Positions 32,824-46,607 of a DNA stretch of 64,000 bases are shown here, in pieces. The position numbers and the translations under genes were made by a program. The DNA is from Hygrocybe punicea (lineage: Eukaryota > Basidiomycota > Agaricomycetes > Agaricales > Hygrophoraceae): the NCBI GenBank assembly GCA_963556145.1, contig OY744471.1, forward strand, positions 4,581,590 to 4,645,589, in the 5' to 3' direction. Under the pieces are notes generated by a model. That model saw nothing but the letters and a program-made list of their open reading frames with translations. It was not told the DNA's origin and searched no databases. Positions within the stretch are counted from its first letter, which is position 1, and each line of letters begins with the position of its first letter.

Positions 32824-35043
32824 TGTTACGGATCGCTTCTGCAGCAGGCTCCGGCAACAATCAACTTAACTGGGAGGCGGTTTCCAGAGGAGCGAAGAGC
32901 AGTTTTCATTGTTGCTTACAGCTAAGACAACACTGCTAAGAGGGGGGGTCAAGGTCTAATGTCATTGCGAGCCGTGGGGGTTACCCAAAACAAGATGAGT
33001 CTGCCCCAAGAACGAGACTAAACATAAGGAAAAGAAAGAAGAAAAAGTCTGAACCAACAACAAGAACAGTAGATATAGTGACTGATCTTGAGGGGAGGTA
33101 AATGGGAATACAACCATGAAGCTACAACATGTCCAACTACTGTGCATGATCCACTACTTGGTCACACTAACTGTTTTGGTGTCATTCTCCTACAACTTAA
33201 AATATATTCATAAATTATCTTTTCAAGGTGATAGACATTTGTCTCAGGAAGATATCTATATAATTTAAATGAGAGTTACAAGGCTAAAAATCCTGCAGGA
33301 GTGAGAATAGTACAGGAGTGTCCATTTTTGACCCTGACCAGGAAGTGGGTCATACCTGCTATGCTATAAGATACAGTAACATTGCAACCTTATGCTGCAG
33401 TAAAATCTATTCTACTATATCTCTTCTTATGTATGAAATCCAAATTTATGATTTTATTAAGCCAAACTATGGTACTTGATGCCTTTCAAGTTCAACTACC
33501 TGTGTTTGTATGCAAGTGGGCACTTGTTGGAAAGAATGACAGTTGTGCATAATGTTCTTATGAGTTATAACCATCACTATAGTGGCCATATCATAGATAG
33601 ACATATGTTTAATCATGGCCAACTGCAGTTGAAGACAGCAACAACATGCTGGTTACAAAATTTGACATTGACCAGGTACCTGGTGTGACCAAGTACCTGA
33701 CTGACCACAGTACACCATGTGTTCACCATGAGGTGCACATGAGGCATCCTCATGTCAATGTTCTCGTGATCCAACTGGAGGCCCGGGTGTCATTGAGGAT
33801 AGAAGAGGTCCGGATGACTTGGATGATTTGTCATCAGATTATGTGACATGCAGAATTGCCAATTCAGGGTCTATACTTGCTGTAACAGGCAAGTGCACAG
33901 TCTGGCAAGTGCAATGCACAGTTGGGTCGAAGAGGGGTATCATCCAGTGTAGGATTGGTGAAGGGAGTGTCTTGAGGTAGTGTCGATATAGTGGCAAGGT
34001 TGGTATGAAACAAAACAAAGGAATGTATGGAGGAAAAACCAACTAGGACAGTGGGCTAGTCGAGGTCAGACATGCAAACAGTATAAGCTGTACCAGATGA
34101 CGATGTCTGTGTTGATGATGTATCAAGGGGTGATGTCTTGTTCTGTGTGTGGAACAATGTGGTCCACCTGATGTTGGTATTTGTCCAAGAAAGGGCATTG
34201 TTGTAAACGATTGTGGGAGGTATCAAGGTTATGAATGAAAAAGGATAAATGAACGTGGGTCCAGGTTTCTAGTCATGGCACAGGTGACAAGCTGTGGGAA
34301 CAAGTCGTCAGGTACTGCAATGAAGCAATGTCATGCGAACAATATACAATAGGGGTTGGTTCACTGTTTGGGAAGTTGTATGGTCTGTGGTCGAAGTCTG
34401 AAGGTGTGTGCTTCGGCGATGGTCGGATTGGAGGGAACAGTGAAATGTCTTGTGATCGAGGATTGTTCAGGGCATGCATGCAGGTGAGGAATGTCGTCGG
34501 ATCATCAGGGAGGATAATGGTAAGCACGGAATATGAAAGTGGAAACCATATATCCGAGAATGGCAATTGTCAATTACGTGGTGAGATATTGTTGAGGTGG
34601 AAGTTGGACGTATCGATGGCAGAAGGGTTTCGGTGCCAATGCCAAAGATAGATCATAACAAGGTAAAAACCAATAAAGAAAGTGATGGCAATGCTGCCAA
34701 TGATGATTGCGGTGGTTAGCTGTGTCGGGAGTACAGCCATTGTGTATCAGTTTGTCGTGGGATGAAGTAAACAATATGTCAGGGCGAGGGAAAAGACAAT
34801 AGTGATGATGTCCATTGGCAAGGAGATTATTCAGGTACAGCAAGGTCACGTGGGATATGTCCATGGTCAGTCTGGATTGTTCTGGAAGAAAGGATAAAAA
34901 GGGAACAAGAACAAGAATAAACAACAATGTCCAAAAGAAGACAAAAGTGAAAGGGGAATGAAAAAGGAAGGTGTGGTAAAGTGGAATCGTCATGGTGGGG
35001 TAATGGAGTCAGAATCAGAGTTGTGGAGTTGTAAAATGTAACA
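32824..35043 (-). mobile_element. LTR-type element with 5-bp target duplication (2.2 kb)
   Basis: Ends are TGTTAC...GTAACA, flanked by the exact pentamer CATGC at 32819-32823 and 35044-35048. The left end (TGTTACGGATCGCTTCTG, then CTCCGGCAACAA) is the reverse complement of the 3' end of the Gypsy LTR at 60.3 kb with changes. The right end read on the minus strand (TGTTACATTTTACAACTC) resembles the Gypsy LTR start. It is therefore a minus-strand relative of that LTR family: either a very long solo LTR or a non-autonomous element. No gag or pol is visible. Confidence 0.7.
34273..34993 (-). pseudogene. Membrane-protein-like frames inside the LTR-type element
   Basis: Minus-strand frames contain hydrophobic segments. 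FTFVFFWTLLFILVLVPFL occurs near 34930. TTAIIIGSIAITFFIGFYLV occurs in another frame near 34700. A longer frame at 34566-34273 (PLSYSVLTIILPDDPTTFL) follows. Frames are interrupted, and no family is recognised. They could be remnants of an accessory ORF or chance translation of A/T-rich DNA. Confidence 0.25.
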
Positions 35044-35048
35044 CATGC

Positions 35049-35660
35049 TTTATGCTAATATTGATTTTTAGCTGGTTCATTCTTGTTGCACAGAAGAAAA
35101 CAGAAACCAAACAATATTTAGCACTCCTTTCCAGAACAAATAGTGTTGCCACAGCTATGACCAATGTTTTTTTGGAAGATGGCTACATCATTCCTAATAA
35201 AATAGTCAATATTATGAGGATATTTGAGTATGTAGATCACATGAAAAGCCAAGGGGTCTTCTGACAACAGTAGTTGATCAGATCGGTCTTTACTCACTTA
35301 TTTTACCAGCTTTCAATCAGCTACAATTCTAAGCTGATTCAAAGCTAGCCAAATAAGCAAGCCAAGGCTGATCTGATCAACTAATGTTGACAGAAGACCC
35401 CTTAGCCTAGATTACCCTAGTAAGTATGCTTGCCGGCCAGCTCTATAACTAATCTGCTTTTGAGATTCTGCATGGATGGAAATTTAAAACAGTGAGCAGT
35501 ATACTAGTGCCAGTGAACATAATGATCCAAGGCCTGCGTGTAAACCATGCTGCCCACCCTGCCACACATATACAACTTTGCCGAAGTTGTCACGGCATTT
35601 TTTGTAGCATTACAGCCAATATTAGTGAGTATTTCCAATACTGTATTGGAAACACAATTT
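35049..35660. other. Spacer without recognisable genes
   Basis: A/T-rich sequence. A short internal inverted pair occurs around 35250-35400 (TTGATCAGATCGG / CTGATCTGATCAAC, and AGCTGATTC). No coding signal. Confidence 0.4.
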
Positions 35661-36784
35661 CTAAATGGTGGCTGTGCATTTCTGAATAAGGAAGCTGCTG
35701 AGAACCCAAGGTTTGATGAGCATATTACATAAGATAGATGTCATCCATATATGGCTACACCACATGACTTATCTTTACTCGATTTTTAAATTATTTATTT
35801 ACTATAGTCTAATCACGCTTGAAGAAGCTTCAGAGTGATGCATTCATCCTCCCCCCAGTCAACTGATGTTTGACTTGGAGCCCATGCGTACTCCCTCGTC
35901 ATCTTGGAGCCCATGCGCACTCCCTGCTTCATCCTTTGCCCTTTGGAGACCGAGGACGACCTAGTCTTACTTTACCCCTTCCATGTCTCACTTTACCCCT
36001 TTCTCATTATATAAACACCTCGAGGCTGAAACTGCCGTCATCATCACGTCTCAGTCTCACCTCGAGTAAGTTATCCTTTTCTCCTCCCTTCCTCTTAATT
36101 TCTTCACCTCTCATTTTCAGTCTCTTGCCGTCTTATGTTCTCCCACCCTTTCCGCTTACCCCTTTTTCTGTACACGGTTCCGCAGCCTCCTGTTTTTTCT
36201 GTTTACTTTGTATTACTTCGTTCTTATAATATTTCCACTTCAGCCTGGGTCCAGCTTCTGAATTCAGAGCTGGACCGCAGACACCTTACTGCACTCAAAA
36301 GACAAAACTGAGTAAGCGTGATTAGAGACAGTAAAATGACAATAGATAATGGTTAGAGACAATAATAATAAAAAGTGTTGCAGAGAAAGATTTAGAGGGC
36401 ACTTCAAAAGTGGTTGGTGTATTTAAAACCATGATTTTTTATGAGATGAAGGAGGAGATACACATTCAGTTCCAATGTTACACACATTGTTTCAAAGTGT
36501 CACTCCAACTTCTCTTGATTAAACTACCAATCTTCTCCTTCATCTCACAGAAAATCATGGTTTTAAATACATCAACCCCTTTTGAAGTGCCCTCAAAATC
36601 TTTCTCTACAACACTTTCTTTTCTATTGTCTTTAAGCATTATCTATTGTCATTTTACTGTCTGTCAAGATAAGTCATGTGGTGTAGCCATATATGGATGA
36701 CATCTATCTTATGTAATATGCTCATCAAATCTCGGGTTCTCGGCAGCTTCCTTATTCAGAAATGCACAGCCACCATTTAGAAAT
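35661..36784. mobile_element. Inverted-repeat element with nested foldback and LTR-like insert
   Basis: Outer arms at 35661-35781 and 36667-36784 are inverted copies (TAAATGGTGGCTGTGCATTT; CATATATGGCTACACCACAT). Inside, a smaller foldback has arms near 36327-36470 and 36500-36662 (GACAGTAAAATGACAATAGA). A pair TCTAATCACGCTT (35808-35820) and AAGCGTGATTAGA (36314-36326) brackets a pyrimidine-rich LTR-like block. This is stepwise nesting directly upstream of the MetAP2 gene (its ATG is 80 bp beyond the outer right arm). Confidence 0.75.
35835..36305 (+). promoter_or_regulatory. LTR-like promoter block
   Basis: A strongly C/T-rich region has a TATA box (TTATATAAACACCTCGAGG, about 36003-36022) and then a T/C-rich leader with a possible donor (GAGTAAGTTATCC at 36063). 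The layout matches LTR or solo-LTR promoters of fungal retroelements. It points towards the MetAP2 gene 560 bp downstream. Whether it drives that gene is unknown. Confidence 0.4.
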
Positions 36785-36864
36785 CGAATACGCTGAAATC
36801 GGCTGTCACTGAATTCGATCCTCCGCCGAGCCTGCCCATAGTTCCAACACGCCATTTCAGCAAA

Positions 36865-38734
<1,870 letters not shown>

Positions 38735-40422
38735 AGTGACCACGGAGCACACGTTTCTTGTCAATGTATGTATTATAACCGATCCTGCTGCGCGAAGTAG
38801 ATGAATCGACAATTTTTGATGCCATCTATGGGCCTCTATTTGTTCTTGACACCCAGGGCTTCTTGTGATGATTTGTGGTAGGCGGGAGTGGTAACGTTCG
38901 GCTTATTAAACATGTAACGCGTTTAACAGAACCCGACGTATGGGGACAGCTCCGTTGACGCGTTGACGGATCACGCAAACGGGGAGAAAACCCATCTCGA
39001 ACTAGCGGTTACATCGTCATGATCTGTCTCGGTATTCAGCCATTCTTCACTGTGCAAGTTTCGAGTCCTTCTGTGGGCCAATCCCTGGTAGTGGTACTGC
39101 ATCACGATCCTACACTCACCGCATCCGATCGCCATCCGGATCACTCGCACTTTCGGCATGTACTCGTGTAAAAGGAGTGACCTCTGGAAGGAGTTAGTTG
39201 ACGTACAGCGGTGGGAAATACATTACCACATCGTAATAATATTCTCGATATCGCCTCGCTAGGTGTCCTATCATTCGTCTCAGCCATCAACTGCATTGAT
39301 ATTCTTGCGGAAGCGTATGACATTTAACCTTTTTGCTCGTTTTCCAGGTACTATCACACCGGTCCAGGCTGGATTGATCGATACCAATACCCAAGTATAC
39401 TCCTGACACAACATGTGTTTGTTTCGTTGTGTCAATCACTTGATTTCCTCGATCATTGTCATGACAGCCGTTAGCCTTGCCGCCTATCCTTATCATATAC
39501 GGATCCAATGTCCTGGTATGCTTTCCCACTAACCACGTACGAACAATCACCATTACGAGCATCACGACACATTTGCAGTCTCAGGTTCAAGTTATAATAG
39601 AGCCCGACCAGCTGAGCCCCAAAGAATGTGTGTGTTCCTGAAAAGACTGTCCCACACAGAAAGTCAATTGGCACAGAAAGTCAATTGGCACATATTCAAC
39701 ATCGTACCATCCTCAGGCTATCATCCGAATCGATTGCCTATATCGGAGAAGACAAGCAAAGCAGGAAATTTTCAAAGATAGTGGTCCAAGATAAGTACAC
39801 ACACAGCACGTATATGGCGTGCAGTGGTTCAGATTCATTGGTTACTTACAGGACCAAAGCAACCGGTTCCGAGTCGCGCCGACAATCTCAATAGGACACG
39901 AATTTGCCACTTTAATCACTCAACAACGCATCACCACCATCGTCACCTATGAACTCGAGACACAAAGTTTAACGACGATCACGGCGCCAACTGTAGACCA
40001 GTGGGGCTGTGGGATTGTCGGGGCTATCAATGGGATTGTCGGGGCTATCAACGGCATTATGGCATATGACGGTCACTAAAGAATTCTAGAAGGGGTGTCA
40101 TCCTCCTCTAATAAGATTTCTTCGGCTACTGGCATCGTTCATTGTTGTCTCCCAAGCACAGCAGGCGTCGGCAGCTGAGGCGCCTGGGATTATAAGACAA
40201 CTGAGACAGGAAACAGAAAAAGGCACAATGCTGGCATCCACGACTGAAAAATCTGGCCACCCACGTAAGTATGGAGTTAGGACTCGGTGTTTTTTGCGAT
40301 GCTGACCTGAAAAGGTCACGGTGCCCGGACATTTTGGGCTTCGTTCCCTGGGCAATTCAGTCCAAGACTTATAAATCCCGTGGTGGAAGAGACATGGAAT
40401 TCTTGTCAATGGTCATTAATTC
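38735..40422. other. Intergenic region between MetAP2 and the receptor gene
   Basis: I see no convincing gene. There are two tandem duplications: a 17-bp unit AGAAAGTCAATTGGCAC twice at 39659-39692, and a 21-bp unit with GTCGGGGCTATCAA twice at 40018-40059. Open frames of 60-100 codons on both strands lack family features. The stretch may hold a decayed gene and the receptor promoter. Confidence 0.4.
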
Positions 40423-42062
40423 ATGACTAGCCAATCCTCGCCATTAGTCCACTTTCCAATACGTCTTGCCATTGCCTTCAATGTCGAATCAGCGTTTTTT
40501 TCTGCAATCGCAGTGACTGGATTGTTGCTTTATCTCCTCGTGAGTGTTTGCGTGACTGAGTTCTAGGTGCATTATTGACTTGGCACCATAGTATAATTCA
40601 ATAATTCGCAGATGGCGATTAGAGACCCAAATACATTACTTCTTTCTGAACCTCCTGGTGTCGGACCTCATGCATGCCGTCGGTGAGTCTTTGCATTTTT
40701 GTTTCTATACCCTTGACCTTTCAACGACAACTACAGGGGGGATGATGACGATCAAATGGGTCATTGAAGCAGTACGCCGTCAGCAATGACATGTATATAT
40801 GTGAGCTAATAGCTATCAATTGTAGGGAGTCACGGAGGGACCTTTTTGCACCGCGCAAGGTACTTCTCTCCGACCTTGTCCATTCATTGTCAACTTCATT
40901 TCAGTTTTTATTTCTAGGGGTGATCAAACACATGGGCGCTGTCAGCGCTGCTTTGTCGTGAGTCGTGCCTTCTTTTTACCGTCGTGCGGTCCCTCACTCG
41001 AAGAGTTCTTCAGGACTCTTGTGAGTAGGTTGTCAGTGTTGCATACATGCATCCTGAGACTTGATACAAAAAAGTCTATTGCCGTGTACACAGTATCGGT
41101 CCTTGTATTTCAGTATCGCACCCCCACAGAGACTGCGCTCTGGGTCATTGGCCTGACCTGGCTTTTTATTATCTTGGAGGTAGTTATCAACGTCAAGATT
41201 CACCCAGGTTACTTTGGCAACGCCAATTACTGTCCGTTTGTGTTTCTTCTCAATGCTGTGACTCCATTCTAACGGTATGCCAGGGTGTTGGATCACTAAG
41301 CCCTATTTCAACCAGAAACTTGGCTTCGAATATCTGTTTCTTTGGCTCACTGCATTTTGCAGTGTCGTTGTTTATGGTATTATCGTTCACTGCTTGACAC
41401 GACATTCATTATTAATCCTACCCAATCAAGCTTTTCTTGCGCTTGTGATCAAGCGTGTGTTAGTAGTTGAAAACGGGAGAGTACGGTTGTCCAAAGCGCA
41501 CGAGCGGCACGCCGTTCGTCTTATCAGCAGTCAAGGCAGTCAGAAAGATGCGACTACTTTGGCAATGAGCATGTTGTTGTAGGCCATAGGTCTTTCTGCG
41601 ACTTCGTTGTATCTGACCATCTGACTCCCATAGTTATCCTGCCGTGTATCTCGTCACAGTCAGTACCTTCTAGTCACTCCTTTTATCTAAGCTGAGATGC
41701 CGAAGGTTGTCCCATTCATAACTGTCCGTACGGTTTTTTTCAAAAACCCGCATATCCCATTCGCCGCCACAGGCATAACTGGCTTCCTGTTCTCGTCTCT
41801 TGGCCTATTAGATGTCATTGTTTACACTCTGACCCGCCCGAGTCTCCTCCCGACTCGTACTCCCTGTGGCAACACGTCCTCAGACTGGCAAAGATCTATT
41901 TCGAGCCGCGTCCCGGTCGAGTCCAGGTTTTATCCCGTGGAGGACCTCCCTCGTTTCTCTGGTGTAACCCCAGTGTTCGACATATCTTCTAAGCCACTGC
42001 CACACCTTGAAGAGGTCTTTACATCCCCTTCTAACACTTACATCATTGACCGGACAACTTGA
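40423..42062 (+). CDS. Seven-transmembrane receptor (cAMP/glucose-receptor-like GPCR)
   Basis: Ten exons splice in phase: 40423-40539, 40592-40682, 40737-40771, 40826-40859, 40918-40957, 41014-41020, 41075-41231, 41284-41578, 41634-41658, 41697-42062. The product has 388 residues and seven hydrophobic helices: TM1 (AVTGLLLYLL), TM2 (YFFLNLLVSDLMHAVG), TM3 (SIAVYTVSVLVF), TM4 (ALWVIGLTWLFIILEVVI), the WCWI loop, TM5 (YLFLWLTAFCSVVVYGII), TM6 (FYPAVYLVTM), TM7 (TGITGFLFSSLGLLDVIVYT). The N-terminus is short and the tail cytosolic and Ser/Pro-rich. A WCWI motif before TM5 fits the Dicty_CAR/Git3-like receptors of fungi, which sense nutrients or signals through G proteins. The 7-nt exon 6 is forced by phase. 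No stop or frameshift is present. Confidence 0.85.
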
Positions 42063-42297
42063 GGAAGTAGTCTCACTTCTTGGTTAACGATCCTGACGTT
42101 GTATGAGACTCATATGTATCTGTATCTTTGTCTTGTGAGCTTTTTATCAGTTCATCTCGAGACTTTTCCGACAGGCTTTCTGCTTTCAATGTAATTTCTT
42201 ATTGTAATTGACGCCCCCCATCATGAATATCAAATCATCATTATCACCAGCACTGAAGCCCAATGAAAAGTCCCATCCCCTTGCTAGCAAGCACATC

Positions 42298-44235
42298 AGG
42301 ACTTTCCACATTTAGTCGGGATCTAAAGTGATTTCTAAAGTTAGCACCAAAATATAATCTTTAGATTTACATTTAGGCCTAGCCTAAATATTGAATTTAA
42401 GTCACAAATAAATGTATATCTAAATTATTTATTTATTTTCATCTTTAGGTTATTCTTGCAATCAAAATAATTATCAGATCTATATTGTAAGGGGAAAGTA
42501 TAATTTAGTTCCAAGTTTACTCAAATTTCTAGTCCAATTTAGGCATCACCTAAAGGCAGGCCAAAATTAAAACTTTCGGTAGCGTTAAAATAATAAATTT
42601 AATAATTATCAAAATGTAAGATTTTCGGCAGCTATTTAAATTCAAAGTTGTTGTTAGATCTAAAGCTATTGCCCGCGCCATTGCCCGCTCGTCGCCCGCC
42701 CATCGCCCACCCATTGGCCACCCATCTCCCAATCTTACCTCACGAGCCCAGCTCCAACGTCAATTGACATGGTGGTGGGGTTCGTGAGGTGATGACAGAG
42801 GTAGGGGGAGAGGCAGGTGGGGGAGATGGCGGGGGCAACAAGGGTGTACGGGGGCACGACAGAATGAGAGCAGGGAGATGGCGGGGGCACGATAGGATGG
42901 GAGGGTGACGAGCGTGGGTGATGAGGGTGTGGGAGATGGCGGGGGCACAATAGGATGGGAGGGCGACGAGGGTGTAGGTGATGAGGTGTGGGAGATGGCG
43001 TGGGCATGGCACGATGGGATGGGAGGAGATGGCGTGGGGGATGAGGGAGTGGGAGGGTGAGGAGATGGCGTGGGCGTGGGCGACGAGGGTGTGGATGACG
43101 AGGGTGTGGGAGATGGCGTGGGGTGTGGGCGAGGGAGGTGATGGCGGAGGTGGCTTGGCGGGAGATGGCGTTGGCGATGAGGGTGAGGGAGATGGCGTGG
43201 ACATGGGTGAGGGAGATGGCGGGGGCACGATGGGAGGGCAACGAGAGGGTGTGGGAGATTGCGTGGTGATGGGATGGGATGGTGGGGAGATGGCGTGGGT
43301 GTGGACGAGGGAGATGGCGCGGGCATGGCCATGGGGGATCCAATTTTGGATGGGTTAGATGTGGGCGACGAGAGCGTGGGTGACGAGAGTGTGGCGATGA
43401 GAGCGTGGGCGATGAGAGTGTGGCGATGGGAGCATGGGCGATGAGAGCGTCGCGTGTGTGACGAGGGTGTGGCGTGGGCGACAAGGGTGTGGGAGATGGC
43501 GAGTGTGAGGAGAGATGGCGACGACGACGAGGGAGATGGGAGATGGCGTGGGTGTGGACGAGGGAGATGATGGGGAGGGCGGAGGTGTGGGCGACGGCTT
43601 GGCAGGAAATCGAGGGTGGGAAATGGCGGCGAGGGCGAGGGAGATGGTATGCGGTGTGGGAGATCGTCATACTTGGGCAGGGGAGATGCCGGGGATGGGA
43701 TGAGCGGGAGCGGGAGAGATGGTGAGATGGCGTCATGGTGGGTGTGAGGTCGAAAAAAAAAATTTGATTGGTTTTGTCGACGTCGGAGCTGGGTTCAGGT
43801 CATGATTGGGAGGTGGGCGACGGGTGGGCGATGGGTGGACGACGGGTGGGCGATTGCGCGGGCAATAGCTTTAGTTCTGATTGAAATTTGGAATGTTGAT
43901 AACCGCCGAATTTTTTTTTTGATAACTATTAAATCCATTATTTTAGTCACACTGAAAGTTTAAATTTTGGCCTGCCTTTGGATGATACCTAAATTTAGAC
44001 TAGCAAATTTGAGTAAACTTGTAGCAAAATTCTGTTTTCCTTCCACAATCTAGAACAGGTCATCATTTTAATTGTAAAACTAGTCTAGAGATGAAACTAA
44101 ATAAATACTTTAGATGTACATTTATTTGTGACTTAAATTCAATATTTAGGCTAGGCCTAAATGTAAATCTAAAAATTATATTTTTCCGCTCACTTTAGAA
44201 ACCACTTTAGACCCCAACTAAATGTTGGAACTCCT
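42298..44235. mobile_element. Large foldback element with about 460-bp arms
   Basis: The left arm (42298-42765) and right arm (about 43795-44235) are inverted copies. Outer motifs are TCAGGACTTTCCACATTTAG and the reverse complement of CTAAATGTTGGAACTCCTGA. Shared internal blocks include TTTAGGCCTAGCCTAAATAT and AAGGCAGGCCAAAATT. The inner ends of the arms are rich in GCCCACCC. An A module sits at 42737-42790. No coding sequence and no clear target duplication. The loop is a G-rich minisatellite. Confidence 0.85.
42770..43745. repeat. G-rich minisatellite in the foldback loop
   Basis: About 1 kb of variants of GGGAGATGGCG, GATGGCGTGGG and GGGTGACGAG on the plus strand. Long open frames on both strands (for example 333 codons on the minus strand) are a by-product of the short repeat and encode only His/Pro/Ser-rich monotony, so I do not call genes. 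The strand asymmetry (G on plus) is strong. Confidence 0.85.
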
Positions 44236-44303
44236 GAGGTGAAGGGTTCTGGCTACCCCATAATTATTTTCCCCACCCTTCTGAGTACACAAGGACAAAT
44301 ACA

Positions 44304-46599
44304 TAGACTGTCCACGGGCAGGGCCAGGAGCCTGTGGCCCGGGGTCCGACCTGGCCCGACCCTATCGGGCCAGGGTCCAGGCCAGGGATTGGAAGGACTG
44401 GCCCCAAACATACGGGTCAAGGGTTGAACTGGGTCAGACCTGGCCCAACCCCATCTGCGCGGGTATGGTTGCCAAATATTCATTTTATAACTACCTTTGA
44501 TCTACTAACTAATGACTAGAGTGCCATCACAACCATGACACAACAAACAAACGCAGCAAGATTCTGCAAGAACAACTACAGCACCAGCAACAACAACAAT
44601 GAACAACACAACCCACCACCATCTCCCACCTCCTCTCACATATCCCACAGGAACCACAGAATTTGGACCACAGAAAGGCACAAGACAACATGACCATGAC
44701 CACTACCAACACACATTGCAACAAGATGACAACAACAACGATGACAGGGGAGTTGAAGGCTGGGAGGGTGGTGCACCCACCTACCGGCCCAGGTATGTAT
44801 GCCAGCTCTATCCCATTGACATCTTGCTAACCACACACCTCACAAACACAGGCTGATGCATCATCAGATGCACAGATATTGTGTGCGAGGAATTCAGCAT
44901 GGCAACAATGAAGAAGGATGTGGAAAGGGCCAACAGGGACAGCCCCGCTGGACAAGCACCACCAGTCCCCCCAATGGCCAGCCCCATTGGACACCAACAG
45001 CCCAACCAACGATAACCACATCCAACAAGGATGGCAATGAGGATGGCCCCCCATCTACCTCACAAGGGTGACAGCCACTTCAATTGATGCGCATAAGGCC
45101 ATACACGGGTAGGGGTAAACCCGTGGTTATTCCCAAAAGGGTAATGCGGGTTTGGGTATGGTGTCCTGATTTGGTGTCCTGATTTGGACATTGTGCCCAA
45201 ACCACACCCTTCACCCGCATACCGCGGGTGGCTGCAGTTATGCGGTTATGTGGGTTGGACCACCCTCAAGATGCAGTAAGTATTTAGTTTTCTTTTATTT
45301 TACTATTACTGATGTATTTTATTTTATTTCCTATATATTTTGTATACAAACCAACCTGAAAATGAACAACAACAATGAACAACAACAACCATGACAACGA
45401 CTTGGACTGGGCTCAGCAATGCAAATGACAGAACAAGGCCAGTAGGGTGGTGCACCCACCTACCGGCCCCAGGTACGTACCCTAAACCCAGCCCCATCGA
45501 CACCCACTAACCCCCTGCTGCCACCACACCTCGCAAACATGGAAGGACCTCACGAACTGCATCTGGCATGGCGGCTCACTCAAGCTACCTCGCGAACATG
45601 AGCTGACACATGGACGTCGTTTGCGACGTATTCAGCACCAAGGAGGATAATGGGAGTGTGGGTGTAGCCCATGCTCCCATTTCCACATGTCCAATGCTGG
45701 CAGCAGCAGCAGCAACAGCAACGGCAATGGCAATGGCAATGGCCACAACAGCAGCCGCAGTGTCCCTCACGAACAAGGTTACCCCCGAGCATGCAGCCCA
45801 CCAGAAACCCCCCTCTACCTTGTGAGGGTGACACCCCTCACAAATGAGGTTACCCCTGAGTGCACAGCCCACCGGAGACCCCCTGTCTACCTCGCAAGGG
45901 TGACGACGATGTCACTTGACGTGCGTCTGGCCCGCGTGAGGTATGGGGCTCCCAGGTGCCTGCGGTGTACCGGGTACCTGCCATCTACTGCCATACCCAC
46001 CATCTAATTGGTACGGTATGTACCCGTTATCCGAACAGGTGCGGGTACAGCAGGTGCAGGTGCGGTGTCTGGAAATCGGACCTGCGGTATACCCATGTAG
46101 GGCCATAGATGCGCGTTTGGCCCACATGAGGTATGTGGCGCCCCAGGTCATGGAAACTGGCAGGTACCTGCAGACGATGGGTACGGTGTGTACCCATCAC
46201 TGGTGCGGGTCACAGGTTTGGCAGATGCAGGTATGGGTGCCAAATATTGGACCTGCGGTATACCAATGTTGATGTCGGCTCTGGCCCAGTGGCCAGGCCA
46301 TTCCAGCAACAATGGTGGGTGTTGGCAGGTACACCAAGAGGCTGAGGGCTGCCACGCTGTCACAAAACAAACCAGCCACATCAATTGATGTGTGCTGGGT
46401 GTTTGCGACAATGTTGGGCATGCCCTGGCTCTGCTGCTCCAGGGGCCAGGGTTGGCCCGGGTCAGAACCAGACCTTATGGACTGGGTCAATGCTGGCCCC
46501 AGGCCAGGGCCAGCTGAAGGTGGACTGGACCTCAAGGGCCAGGGTCAGGGTCAGCAAAATCAGCTGAGGGCCAGCCCAGACTGATCCATGGACAGTCTA
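44304..46599. mobile_element. hAT-like non-autonomous element 2 (2296 bp)
   Basis: The target duplication CAAATACA is exact at 44296-44303 and 46600-46607. The left end TAGACTGTCCACGG matches the reverse complement of the right end CCATGGACAGTCTA. Subterminal arms are built from GGCCAGGG/CCCTGGCC. The interior has B hairpins at about 44762-44800 and 45445-45478, each followed by GTATGTATG or GTACGTACC. A modules or variants lie at 44833-44893, 45057-45100, 45597-45640, 45889-45942 and 46372-46412. Blocks of CGGGTAC palindromes (45085-45260, 45950-46260) suggest nested hAT-like ends. No transposase. Confidence 0.93.
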
Positions 46600-46607
46600 C
46601 AAATACA

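Noticed and set aside
32593..32925. 110-codon plus-strand frame
   Set aside because: Overlaps an LTR-type end, lacks family motifs and has no splice or promoter context.
38735..40422. A third gene between MetAP2 and the receptor
   Set aside because: Several 60-100 codon frames exist on both strands, but none joins through splice sites into a recognisable protein.
42735..43736. Minus-strand open frame of 333 codons rich in His, Pro and Ser
   Set aside because: It comes from a short G-rich minisatellite. Similar open frames occur in other phases and on the other strand, so it is not evidence of a gene.
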